Position numbers and translations under genes: made by a program. DNA of 64,000 nucleotides from Ephydatia muelleri (Eukaryota > Porifera > Demospongiae > Spongillida > Spongillidae): assembly GCA_013339895.1 (NCBI GenBank), contig JABACO010000002.1, positions 2,715,557-2,779,556 of the forward strand, in the 5' to 3' direction. Below, one piece after another: positions 34,211 to 45,194 of the stretch. Below the pieces are notes generated by a model that saw only the letters and a program-made list of their open reading frames with translations, searched no databases and was not told the DNA's origin. Position 1 is the stretch's first letter. Each line of letters begins with the position of its first letter.

Positions 34211-34389
34211 ACACCATCCAGATTGCAGATGGAGCTACCATTGAGAGCAGGTACAAATAGGCGCACTGCTCTGTCAGGATCGGAGATATGCACTTTGCAT
34301 GCATGTAAGAAATTATCATTCCAATTAATACACAACATTTAGTGGACTGAGCAAATTAATATGATGCAGTTCAATCACCTCAATTACTC

Positions 34390-34775
34390 ATTAGGGTTTG
34401 GAATTGAATGGTGCAGATTGTGGTGATGAAAGGTCTGACCATGAGCTACAGAGAGCTAGGTCAATCAGGCTCAACAAAGAATTTCTACATAGCCAACAAA
34501 TGGTATGTTCAGGTTACAAAATATCCAGTTTTACTTTCAATTCTAATAGATCGCAAATGTCGTGGATGAAGCTGATGCTGTTCTGGTTACCAAAAAAGTG
34601 ATGGAGTAGGAGTCATGCTACAAAACCAAGCCTTAATGCTGTGGTATCAGCAATTGATGATGCTGGGCTTCCGGCAAGGCCAAAGAAGAACTGTACGTTG
34701 AGAGAAATGATGGCACATGTTGGAAACCGGCTAGTGGAAGAAAAAAGGGTTACCCTTAACAGAGCTGCTGGGCTA
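34390..34775 (+). pseudogene. Uncharacterised TE-like fragment
   Basis: Coding-like pieces are ELNGADCGDERSDHELQR with RSIRLNKEFLHS (34,398-34,500), a pattern (R..R..EFL..L) common before DNA-binding parts of invertebrate TE proteins. After a possible intron come DEADAVLVTKKVME and PNAVVSAIDDAGLPARPKK (34,566-34,690). An in-frame TAG at 34,606-34,608 breaks it. No catalytic domain. Confidence 0.3.
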
Positions 34776-35210
34776 ACAATATACTGTAGTGCGTGTATTG
34801 CTGCTCTATGGTTCGTAGTTGAACGTTTTTGGGAAACAAATTTTTTTTGTGCAAAATATTTGCATGCGGGTCTGGGTACGAGACGACAGGAAAGGCCTTG
34901 CACGAGGCGTAGTACAACGTTGTTACGTTGTACAAACGTTGTAAAACGTGAATGCAATGATTGTATTCTATTGCCATTCATGCCGCGTGTAACGTTGAAA
35001 TTTGATGTATTCTTATACTGTAAATACGTTGTAATTCATAGTACAATTTACAACCATTGTGAAAAATACAACCGTAGTAAAAGCACAATTTTGTTGTATT
35101 TCAAATAACGCATATACAATGTTTTACCACACGATATACACTGCATTACAACAAAAATACATTACATTTCTACCATCGCAAAATCATTTTTTTTCCCTGT
35201 GACACGCCTG

Positions 35211-38200
35211 ATGGATGCGTTCGAAGAATACCTTTTTGCTGCTTTTCCGAAAGACGCTAAGAGAACAAGAAGTGCCGTATTTCACCAACAGTTCGGAGAA
35301 CGGATCATCCAGAATCCTCTTTGCATTGAGGATAGAAACTTTCGTCATCTTATTAAAAGAAGTGGATTTCAACTGCTGGACTTGCCTGAAGCTGGAATAT
35401 GGGATGCATTGGTTGTCCAAGTCAAGGGGGGAAAGGAGGTAACACTGCGCCACAGCATTTAGTATGCAGAGTTGTGCCGAGTCTGCATATCAACCATATG
35501 CAGATGAGTATCATTGAAGTGTTCATATGCAGACGTCTGCATATGAACACTTCAATGATACTCATCTGCATATGGTTGATATGCAGACTCGGCACAGCTC
35601 TGCATACTAAATGCTGTAATTCGTTCTGTGTTAGTATTCATTTTGCTGTAGTTGATTACTGCCGGTTTGTTGGTATAAAGAACGTTTATGACCGCACGAT
35701 CATGAAAGGCTATAGAAGGGTCGCTATAGTGGAGGAATTCTACCACATTTTGAAACAGATCCATGATAAAGATTGTCTGCATGCTGGTTCATGAAAACCT
35801 ATGCTTGGGTAAGTAGTATTTCCATGCGATTAAAGTACGGTACACGTACATGCTAAATTGAGTCACGTATGTGTCACACTGTAGGTCCAGTCATTGTACT
35901 CCTACATACCAAGGGTTGTGGTTGAAAAGTATGTAAGCTTATGTTCAACATGCAGCTTATGAAAACTTTTTCGTATCAAGGTAGGTTTAATCACTATTCA
36001 TGCTTACTACACAAACAAAATATTTGTTCATATCTATAGATCGATCTGATTGATATGAGGCATGGATGCAGCTGGATATTACACATCGTGGATCATTGGT
36101 TAAAGCTTAATGTTGCATTTCCTCTTGTATAAAAGAAGACAAACCATGTGGTTAAAGCATTGCATAACTATGTTTTCCCAGTGTTTCGCTTGCTATCATT
36201 CACAGTGATAATGGCAAAGAATTTGTAAACAAACTCATTTCAGATGTAGTTTCTACAAGGCCAGGTCATGTGCAGTTAATCAGTGGTCATCCGCGACATC
36301 CCCAATCCCAAGGATTAGTTAAACAAGCACACTACACACTTGAGAGAATGATCACTGCCAAAGTTGTTGAATGTGGCGATCAATCCCCACCATGGTCTCA
36401 ATGGCTTCTACATAATGTGTGTAAGTGATTCAATGTTTTTCTATGCTGTAAATCTTTTTATGTTTTATCTGTCATTGCAGATACAATGAACACTGAGGTT
36501 CATGACAACATACGATCTAGTATTTGGGCAACCTCCAAGGGCAATTTTTGTTCTAGATGTCAACTTTCGAGGACAGCTTGATGAAGATGTTTTGAAGCCT
36601 TGTTACAGAGAAATTTCAGAGGAAGGGATGAAAGACAAAGAACAGGATGATGAGGGAAATGAAGAGGAGGATGAGGAAACAGAAATGGATGAAGAGGAGA
36701 AGAAAAGGAAGATGTTGAAAAAGAAGAGGAGCATGATGAAAACGGAGTGCATGAGGAGGAGAAAGGAGATGAGGATGTAGAAAAAGAAGATGAGGAAAAA
36801 CAAGATGAGAATGAGGAAAAAGAAGATGAGGAAAAAGAAGACGAGGATGATGAGAAAAAAGAAGAGGGATGATGAGAAAATAGCAAAGGACAGTGGGGAT
36901 GTAGACAAGGAGGAAGAAGATGAGGACAATTTCGTGGAAAAGGAAATGGAAGGTACTTATGTGGGCACTGTTGCAAGGGAGTTACAAAGCAATATTGAGG
37001 AGAGAAACAAAACCACTGCTGCAAGCAATCTTCTGTCTACCAGTACTCTGCTGATTCAGAGAAATGTGATGGTCATAACATTGATCGTGATGAAAATGGT
37101 GACAACAATGTACAAGTAACTGCCTCAATGCATGTTTTGATCCTGATTAATCTTTCTGGTTCCTTTCGATGTATAGGTAGCTTTAATAAATTCCAATTCA
37201 AGGGTTTTGGTTACTACTGAGAAGCACTTGCCTGTTCGCCAGATTGCAGATTTGAAAAATGCTAATAGGATGATGGTAAAATACAACCTTAAGCACATAG
37301 GTATAGAATTTCATGTAGGAGATTGCGTTACTGTGAGAATTCCTCGCATTGATCGGGCTTCCACTGACTCAAATAAACTGCCATGCATAATTGTACAGGT
37401 GATTGGAACACATGTGCAATGTACCGCTTGTGGTGCAAGTCCAGGGGTGTTGAATAAATGCTACTCTGCTTGTGATGTGGAATTGTTTGAAGGGAATTTC
37501 TGTCTATCTGTGAAAGGATGGGAAAGTTCTACTCGTGTGTCACTTCGAGCAGCTTCAAAAGCAAGTACAACATGGAGTGCATTTTCAAAGAACAGGTGCA
37601 AATGCACAGCAGGCTGCAGCACACAACGATGCCCTTGCAAGAAGAATAAAATTGAATGCACCTCACACTGTCATAGATGAAATAACTGCGCAAAAAAGAA
37701 TTGTACACCGGCATCAGCTATGAAATCATCAACACCATCTTACAGCAATAAAACTCCTTTCTTGGATACCGAAGTATCATTGTCATGTGCATGCAAAACG
37801 AGATGCAACACTGCAAAGTATTGCTGCTGCAAAAAGAAACAAATCGCCCTGCTCTGCTCATTGTCACCCAGGACATTCTTGCAGCAGCACCCATCCATAG
37901 ATGGCTTTCAACCACCTGCACTTAGCCAGAATTTGGCAATGATTCCACCACTGGAGCAGATCGTAAATGTGAATTAAATCATTGGATTGCTCTATCCACT
38001 GTTGGTTGCCAAAAAGCATGCATCAAAATCTTTAACTGCAATGGAGGTATAAAGAGCTTCCCAAGTCTACCCTGAAGCTTATAAGTGCCCTACTTCAAAC
38101 ACAAGAAAACCAATTTTCTGTTGAGTTGTAGATGTTCAAATGCAGGAATGATCATATGACAGTGGATTATTTGCTCTGGCGTATATCACTTCCATTTGTA
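35211..38200 (+). pseudogene. Integrase / Cys-rich / Ulp1 gene of copy D
   Basis: Exon 1 from ATG 35,211 is open (MDAFEEYLFAAFPKDAKRTR to VVQVKGGKE, donor at about 35,439). Exon 2 is about 35,675-35,795 (VYDRTIMKGYRRVAIVEEFY); exon 3 from 35,884 (VQSLYSYIPRVVVEKY). The integrase core 36,040-36,425 keeps DLIDM, HSDNGKEF and HPQSQGLVKQ, with Lys replacing the catalytic Glu's neighbour and stops in between. The acidic linker is 36,600-36,960. A GDCVTVRIPRIDRAS domain plus an intact Cys cluster CKCTAGCSTQRCPCKKNK (37,590-37,650) lies in 37,207-37,680. The Ulp1 end is dead: the Cys codon is Ser (DSGLFALA near 38,160) and a stop precedes it. No PHD finger. Confidence 0.7.
35440..35619. mobile_element. 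Second copy of the palindromic element, inside copy D intron 1
   Basis: 174 bp (35,443-35,616), nearly identical to 22,390-22,573 but lacking the last 10 bases of the right end (TGGCGCAGTG). TAA flanks both sides. The empty site GGAGGTAATTCG is preserved at about 50,452-50,463 in copy F, confirming the insertion point directly after the splice donor GTAA. Confidence 0.85.
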
Positions 38201-38233
38201 ATTGCCATCATGAGGCAAGTACCTCTTGTCCAT

Positions 38234-39071
38234 TTAATCAATCTGTAAAGTGGATAATAAACATTTGGGGCAGAAAAATATACTGACCTGTACACGTGAA
38301 AAGAATCCATTTGCCACTATAGGCCTCAGTGGAGGTTTGGTTCTTTGAGGCACACGAAGACTGCAAGTTTCACAGAGCTTAATGAAATGCTCTACCACAC
38401 TTCTAGGAACATGCGAGTACAAAGATTGAACCTAGACAATTAGAATCACCTGCATGCAAGTAAGCACAAGGAACATTTAAAACGTGCAAACCTTGGCAAA
38501 TGTCTTTTTTGAGCTCGCATGTAAACAGTCTTTTGAGTGAACCTGCTCCAATATGCTATAAAACTCTTCAACTGTTGCAACTCTGCGAGAAGCTTTCATC
38601 ATAGTGCGATCATTTAAATTCTGTACAGCGAGGTGTAAATACATGACTTCATGCGACGCCGTATACGTTGAATGAAATCTTACCTGCTTTTCTTCCTTCA
38701 AAGAAACAACTAATACATCACGAATGCCTGCCGATGGCATATCCAGTAGAGCAAAGCCACCCTTTTTGACGAAATGTCGAAATGAGGCATCTGGATCTTG
38801 TTTTCCTTTCAAGTGATCGAAGATTCGTTTGGCAAAGTCCTACCGTATCACAGCACTCCTGGAACGCTTCCCTTCAATAGGAAACAAGGAGTCTACATAC
38901 TCTTCAAGATCTTGCAGCTGGCGCTCTTATCCATGATCGGTCGGCGTGTTCACACTTTATTGAGCATGCGCAATACTTTTTTTATTAAATCCGGTTGATC
39001 AACCTGTCGACCGGTTAATCAACCAGGTATCCGGTTGATTAACCGGACGACCGGTTTTGTAGAACAGAACA
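38234..39071 (-). mobile_element. Copy E: 5' part of a related Ginger-like subfamily
   Basis: On the minus strand it begins TGTTCTGTTCTACAAAACCGG at 39,071, followed by a CCGGTT half-site array (39,000-39,060) in which the spacer bases differ from copy A. The first three coding exons follow. The match ends at about 38,234, before the integrase core. Confidence 0.7.
38290..38940 (-). pseudogene. N-terminal exons of the copy E integrase gene
   Basis: Exon 1 (about 38,940-38,690) reads LQDLEEYVDSLFPIEGKRSR, an in-frame TAG, then FAKRIFDHLKGKQ and FRHFVKKGGFALLDMPSAGIRDVLVVSL. Exon 2 (about 38,630-38,490) reads LNDRTMMKASRRVATVEEFYSILEQVH. Exon 3 (about 38,430-38,290) reads VQSLYSHVPRSVVEHFIKLCETCSLRVPQRTKPPLRPIVANG. 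Splice sites agree with copies A and D. Catalytic exons are absent. The intact CSLRVPQ join shows what copy A looked like before its MITE. Confidence 0.7.
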
Positions 39072-40074
39072 TATACATGCAGATGCACACATGACACACA
39101 TATATATATTATGTACACATGCACATAGTATACACTTACATGCACCGCAGGGCTCATACACGTATATACATGTACACGTAGTCTTATACCCCTTATCACC
39201 CAATCTGCACACGAAGCTTGACCGAGAATGCTGACGGTGCATTGAGTAGCATGCAGTCGCGCTGGCACCTGACGTACATGTATATTAGCATGGGGCGGGG
39301 CGTCAACGGTCATTTTTCTGAATCGATTGAGTCATGTGATTTACACTCAACGTCGTCTGGCCCTGAAAGCAGCGCTCCCGAAGGCCAAGCCAGGGAGTCC
39401 AGCCTGAGCCTCACTGCTTGGCAGGCCAACTATATGTTGTCAATTATTATGACGTAACTTGATTGCCAGTATACGATTTTGACGAAGCGCGCCATGGATT
39501 TCCTCTGCTTTCTGCTCAGCGGCCTAAGCCTGTTTCCCACCCGGATCTGTGGGATAAGGAGATTCGTGCCGTTGCGAAGGCTTAGTAGTGGCACAAACAC
39601 ATCAGTGGTCTGGTCCCATTTCAAGATCCATACATCGAAGGAAAGAAGATGCGCGGATAAAGCTTGGTGTGATATATTGCCACACACTAAGGAACACTAG
39701 GCCGGACTAGGCACATTGAATGGCACCACAAGGAACAACAAAGGAATAAGGTCTCAGTAGATAGTGCCAAAAATGAAGAATCGCAGTTAGAGCATTTTAC
39801 ATCTCACATTGGAAGTTTTTCGTAAGGAAATTAGCTGGATAGAGTGGGCGCCGGCCCCTGGTCTTTGGCAGCCCCTGTCTGAATGCTAATGTTCATCAAA
39901 TGACCACGTTCTGGTACGACGAACCAGAGATTATATACAGGTACGTGTAGTATTATACGCTTAATCTGTAAACTTGATTGATTGTACATGTTGTCAAAAA
40001 GCTTGATAATTGTTTATAGATTATATGTGAGACGTGTTTTTATCATTTAAGCATGATTGTCACTGGTTGAAGAA

Positions 40075-40108
<34 letters not shown>

Positions 40109-40210
40109 TTTCTCAATGCATTGTACAGATAATGCACTGTTATTAGAAATAGCAACGTAGTATTATTTTATGCATTGAGAATCCACATGCATAGTATTTA
40201 AAAGTTATAA
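39072..40210. other. No gene supported
   Basis: CA/TG-rich stretch at 39,060-39,180 and an (AAT)n tract at 40,076-40,108. Short open frames at 39,218-39,700 have no recognised motifs. Confidence 0.45.
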
Positions 40211-40211
40211 T

Positions 40212-40494
40212 ATGGCGTTTCCGCGAAAAAGGACCTAATGCATACATTATAACATTTCAATAGAAATGTAATGCTTGCGTTGAAATATATGGCTCATTAA
40301 AATTCAGAGTATTACAATTCCATGATGGATACTCCGATTCTCAGTGCTTACTTTGTATAATTCTACTGGTTCAATCTTTATTCTCAGTGTGTAAGAAGCA
40401 ATGCGTAGAGGACATTTCAGAATTCTAGAATACCAAAGAATTTGAAATCTTGAAAAAACATGCGTTAGGTCCCTTTTCGCGGAAACGATCCCAT
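40212..40494. mobile_element. MITE family M, copy 1
   Basis: Inverted ends GCGTTTCCGCGAAAAAGGACC and GGTCCCTTTTCGCGGAAACG bound a 283-bp AT-rich body (…CATTATAACATTTC…TAGAGGACATTTCAGA…). Related copies lie at 46,164-46,418, 48,587-48,755 (partial) and 50,058-50,299. Confidence 0.8.
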
Positions 40495-41700
40495 AGAGTC
40501 AGTGGTACCAGTGGCAAAGCATGAAATCCGTAATTCATGTCTCTTACTTTTTGCCTTCAGTTTCCCTACAATAAACACAGTCTGAACTAAACTGAGCTAT
40601 TGTTTCATATGTAAGTAATGTTTTCTGTGTACAATTTCATATTTAAATAAAGGTCATTCATTTGCAAATATTCTGCAAATCAATTGCCAAAGGCAATACT
40701 AGTACTACCTTGCATATCAAATAATTATAGCAATGAAAAAATGTTGCATCTTCCTAGGAATCTCCTGATGGTGTGTCAGCCACAGACTAAAGAAGCTGCT
40801 GCTTGGTCTACAAACATTGCTCTTGACTGCTTTGGACTGATACTGCTGTTTTTGTAAGTTTTAATGATACAAGTATTTCAGCTTCTAAATTGTGAAAATA
40901 ATGGCTTGACCAGATGGGACTATTGGGAGTGGCATCCAGAAATATAATGGCAATGTTCCATGCTTCTAAAGAAGGTTTGACACTTTTGTTGAACGGAGAA
41001 AGGTTTTCCGAAATGCATTCCTCGCGAGGTTGTCGGGAATTCAAGGAGGAGGATACTGCATGCATGTTATCAATTGAGAAACAGGATCTTTCACGCCTTC
41101 AACAGGATCTATCAAAGTGGAACGACTGGTTAAACAACACTCAAATCTTCAATGGCAGCGGTTCTTTGGCATTGAATTGTCTAGACTTTCTCATGTAACC
41201 AAATTCAATTAACGGACCAATCGATCTGAATACGGTCCAACAGAACTGCACAGAAGCAAATCTTCCACTTTTTCAGATTTATGAAGCCCAGGCTCCCAAC
41301 CATGTGTAAGTTTGCTATTTTGAGTGTACTGGGAGTACAAAAACGTACTCTGGTATATCATAAATTCTTACACATGTAATATAAGGCCAGCATTCCATGC
41401 ATCATATCAAACACACAATGTACACTGGATCATATACTACCATTTGGCAGTGAAGATCCTAACAACCCAGGAAAACTTGTTGAATGGACTAATAAAGGGC
41501 CCAAATCTTCCGTTATTCTGTATGATTTCTCCTTGATGTTGAAAGGCCAACTTAGAAAAGCCACTGTTCAACATCACTGTATGAACACACAAGTAGCAGG
41601 CACAAATTTATGTGGATTTTGGGTGCCATTATCTTTATGAGCATGCAGCTACTCAACAGGCGGAAGATAAGACTGAAGATACAGATATAAAAACATCTTG
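40495..41700. other. No gene supported
   Basis: A 94-codon frame at 40,914-41,198 has no recognised motifs; its opposite strand is also open. Nothing else identified. Confidence 0.4.
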
Positions 41701-42267
41701 ACTAATGCCACTTTTTCACTCCAGTGGCAATAGAGACGGCTGGTAGTGACTTGGTCATGATTTGTCCAGGGGTTCATTATGTCCACTTTGCCCCAGACAC
41801 TGCACTTGACACTCTAGGCCATCCTGCACTGACCTGCAGACATGGAGGTGATGTAGTACAACAGTGCTCGTCTGGGAGTTAAGGTGGAGGTTGGTAGCCA
41901 ATTAACATCTGATCTAAGGCAATCTCGCCCAGCTGATCTGGTGGCAGACTGGGAGAGAGGAAGGCCAGCTGCATGGGATGTCACTGTTACCTCACCACTC
42001 ACCCCTGCTTTCCTGAATGAGGCAGGAATGACTGCAGGTGCTGCAGCTGCTGCTAGCGAGCAGCGCAAGCACATTGCCAATGATCCAAAGTGCCAGGAAC
42101 TAGGTTGGGTGTGTGTTCCCCTGGCTGTCGAGACCTATGGCGAGTGGGGCAGAGAAGCACACACTACCTTTACTTGTTTGGCCACTCAGCTTGCAATATC
42201 TGCTTCGCATAGCGAGAGCTATTTTGGCAAGAAGCCTGGCCCAGCCTTTACTGTTTTAGAACCTTAG
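41700..42267 (+). pseudogene. Retroelement 3' fragment 1 (REL-endonuclease-like C-terminus)
   Basis: GHPALTCRHGGDVVQ (41,818) is the end of a Cys/His motif. VEVGSQLTSDLRQSRPADLVADW..GRPAAWDVTVTSPL (41,885-42,000) follows, then RKHIANDPKCQELGWVCVPLAVETYG..GREA (42,064-42,160). The RPAD...D.TV arrangement resembles a PD-(D/E)XK endonuclease, as in the C-terminus of R2/NeSL/Hero-type non-LTR retrotransposons. The Cys/His motif is damaged. The assignment to that class is inference. Confidence 0.5.
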
Positions 42268-42559
42268 TTAGGTTTAGGTACAGCGTGTTTCATAATTAGT
42301 TATTACTTCATGTGTTATTATTCCAGGCATTAGTTATATTTACTGTTGTATATGAACTGATTACTTAGTTGTTTTGTGTATTTGTTGGATTTGTCTTCAT
42401 TCATGTATTTATGTATTCATTGCCACATGAATTCCCCAATAGAAGGATCAGTTGTATATGAGTATTTTCTTTTTTCTTTTTCATTATTATTTTTAATAAT
42501 AATAATGGATTGCATCAAGAGAATACATGAATGCCTACATTATAACGTAATGCACAAGC

Positions 42560-43058
42560 ACGGATAAAGGCTAACTACCAGTCTGCCACAAACACTGTGG
42601 CTGACAAGGCTCGTCTCCTGTCTGTGTCCTCTCCCCATGCCTCCGCTTGGCTCTCTGTAGTACCATCTCCAGGCCTGGGTCTAAGCCTAGACCCCAACGA
42701 GCACCAAATGGCCATCAAGTCATGGCTCGGGCTAAACACCTCACCTGGCTCAGCTCCCTGTGCATTGTGTCCAGAACATCCCTTGGATCCCCTAGGCCAC
42801 CATGCAGTAACATGTAAGAGAGGTGGTGATGCTATATCCAGGCACAACAAGCTCAGGGATGTAGTGCTTCAAACCTGCCATCGTGCCTGCATCAGCGCCA
42901 AGGCAGAGGCCAGTAGTGGACTAGGACATGAGCTTCGGAACACATGCCCTGCTGACATCCTAGCTTCCAATTGGCTCTGTGGCAAGCCTGCTGCCTTTGA
43001 CCTTACTGTGGTGTCTCCACTTAACACATGCATGGTAGAAGCTCAGGGAAGAATGTAG
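42560..43058 (+). pseudogene. Retroelement 3' fragment 2
   Basis: The longest clean piece: RLLSVSSPHASAWLSVVPSPGLG, then an intact C-x2-C-x9-H-x4-C motif (CALCPEHPLDPLGHHAVTC, 42,760-42,815), GGDAISRHNKLRDVVLQTCHRACI, and LRNTCPADILASNWLCGKPAAFDLTVVSPLN (42,935-43,025). It then ends. It overlaps in content with fragments 1 and 3, so these are separate copies. Confidence 0.55.
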
Positions 43059-43129
43059 CACACTCATCCAAGACTGCCTGCCTAGATACCATGTTAAAGG
43101 CATTCAACATGTCCACCTTGAAAACTACG

Positions 43130-43515
43130 AAGTTATTATTGAAACATGGAGGAGATGTGGTCACCAGGCACAATAGACTTCTTGACTGCATTGTGGAAGT
43201 GTGTCATCATGCCGAATTTGGAGTGTGGGTAGAGGTTGGCAAAAACTTCCCCCCCCCCCCCCCCCCCCCCCCACAGCAAGACCCACCAAGCTGATATACT
43301 GATTCCCAATTGGGTCATGGGCAGAACAGAAAACCTTATTGGAAGTGGTAGTGACAGCCACTGCTGCCACACTTGCCACTGAAGCAAGAAAACAACCCTA
43401 AGTGTTCTGAGTTGGGTTGGGTTTGCATTCCTATGGGGCATGGGGTAAAGAAGCCACACAACTGTTTTCACAATGTCAAGAGATGCCACCCCGAGCAGCA
43501 AACCTAAATCTGTAA
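43130..43515 (+). pseudogene. Retroelement 3' fragment 3 with a 26-base C run
   Basis: KHGGDVVTRHNRLLDCIVEVCHHAEFGVWVEVGKNF, then a run of C (43,247-43,272), then an eroded RPAD region and NPKCSELGWVCIPMGHGVKK (43,400-43,460). Confidence 0.5.
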
Positions 43516-43719
43516 CCATGAATGACATTTATGGCTGCCGTAACTTACAACTGGTTAGGACAAATGCCACGTCTATCCTAACCAGGTTAATGCCACCATC
43601 TTATTGATTTGTTGTTTTGTCTGTGTGTAGATGTAATTTTATGTATGAACGTGTATTATTATTATTGTTAAAATGTTATAATTGCTACATACAACACAAC
43701 ACAAACGAATACACACAAA

Positions 43720-43800
43720 TTAAAGTTCATCCACCTGCTGCATAAGGTGGGAGTAGGAACGACTCAGAATGGCACGAGCATTAGCTCTAATCAGTGAGTG
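43720..43800 (-). pseudogene. Retroelement 3' fragment 4
   Basis: Minus strand SLIRANARAILSRSYSHLMQQ, then VDEL and a stop: the C-terminal end of the same protein family. Confidence 0.55.
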
Positions 43801-44129
43801 ACTGAGGCGACCAAAGAGGTCAGTCAATGCCATAGATTTAGAGGTATTCCCACGAATGCATTACCTGGACAAGGGGGGCAAGCCATTAAATTACTGTCTA
43901 AACACATTGAGGGATTAATCCCAAGCCATCATTTTAGTGCTGTATTAAACTCTTGTGGTTCAAAGTGCAAACCGAGGCTCATTGATGGAACTACAGAGAT
44001 CCATGCTGAAGCATGAGGGGAGGAGATGGATAATAATAATCGTATAAATTCAATAGAGTCTCATAGTTTCTTTTGGTTTGGACTGTTATCCTTCAGTGAG
44101 GTGATTGATAAGATGTCTCAATCTGCAAC

Positions 44130-44370
44130 ACAACTAATTATAGTGAGAGATGACTTTATCCAAATGTGGTGTAGTTTGTACACTTCCAGATGTGCACAAG
44201 AATGCTATATAGGCTGCTGAAGAGAGATTAACTAGTGAGCAAAGCCCCAATCCTCCTCTTCGCAGACTCATTTTAGCTTGCTTCCAAGCAGTATCAGAGG
44301 CATCAACACCAATGCAGTTTGCAAAGGATCCGCGAATATCCTCGTCATAGCGCTGCATGGCATCCAAGAT
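44130..44370 (-). pseudogene. Retroelement middle fragment 5
   Basis: DEDIRGSFANCIGVDASDTAWKQAKMSLRRGGLGLCSL and SSAAYIAFLC, a segment that in related elements lies between the reverse transcriptase and the Cys/His motif. An insertion or deletion separates it from fragment 6. Confidence 0.5.
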
Positions 44371-44579
44371 AAGGTGTGGTGTAGTGACTCTAGCAATTAT
44401 TCAATAATGTTATTTTTGCATCATAATAATAATTATTATTATTGAAATATACAAACACATGCAGCAATAATACTAAACATGGATTGTACACAGCACCACA
44501 GCAGGTAATGCACGCTATTACTACTTCGTAAATGAGCACACACAAAATACACAACGACTATGACTGAACAGCTGAGTGT

Positions 44580-45045
44580 CGACCTATAGTTAAGCTGGGA
44601 TGACAGAGCCAACGCCATATGCTCGGGATAGCAGTGCCTTTGCATTTGCTCTGACTAGAACCAAGTTGAGCTTACTCTACAGTGTTCAGGTGGCATACGA
44701 TTTGGAGCAATTTAGTCTAGCAGCCAGGTGAGAGGCAAGGCGTGAAAGATGTAAACGTGCTTCAGCTCCCCAGTAGCCATAAGTCTCAAAACTCAAAGGC
44801 ATGCATGACCAACCTAGCTCTGAGCATTTACCATCATGGAGGCATGCTTCCTTTGTTCGGAAACCCGGGCAGATGATCCTGCTGCCACACACGCTTCATT
44901 GAGGATGCTTTTATTAAGTGGTGATACAACAGTGAGATCAAAAGTCGCAGGTTTCCCCAGATTCCAATTTGGCACTAGAACATCGGCTGGCCAGATGCGT
45001 CGTTCATCGTGCCCCAAACCACTTCCTACCTCCATTGGTCCACCA
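44580..45045 (-). pseudogene. Retroelement 3' fragment 6
   Basis: VEVGSGLGHDERRIWPADVLVPNW..GKPATFDLTVVSPLNKSILNEA (45,035-44,900), one frameshift, CSELGWSCMPLSFETYGYWGAEARLHLSRLASHLA, then KLNLVLVRANAKALLSRAYG to the 3' end near 44,585. It is the most complete C-terminus in the cluster. Confidence 0.6.
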
Positions 45046-45194
45046 ACACCAGCCTGTCTGCAGGATTCTTATTTATTATTCAAATAATTACAGCTGTATT
45101 GGATTGTGTATTGCTGTGTATGTATTTGGAATAATAAAAATAAATTTTAATGCTAAAAGAAAGAAAATAATAATAATAATATAAACACTATCCG

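Larger units (their letters stand above)
35199..38216 (+). mobile_element. Ginger/KRBA2-like transposon, copy D (5' truncated)
   Basis: Closest relative of copy A. The match to A starts at about 35,203 inside the leader (GACACGCCTGATGGATGCG), so the CCGGTT terminal array is missing. It carries a palindromic element in its first intron and meets the oppositely oriented copy E at about 38,230. Confidence 0.75.
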
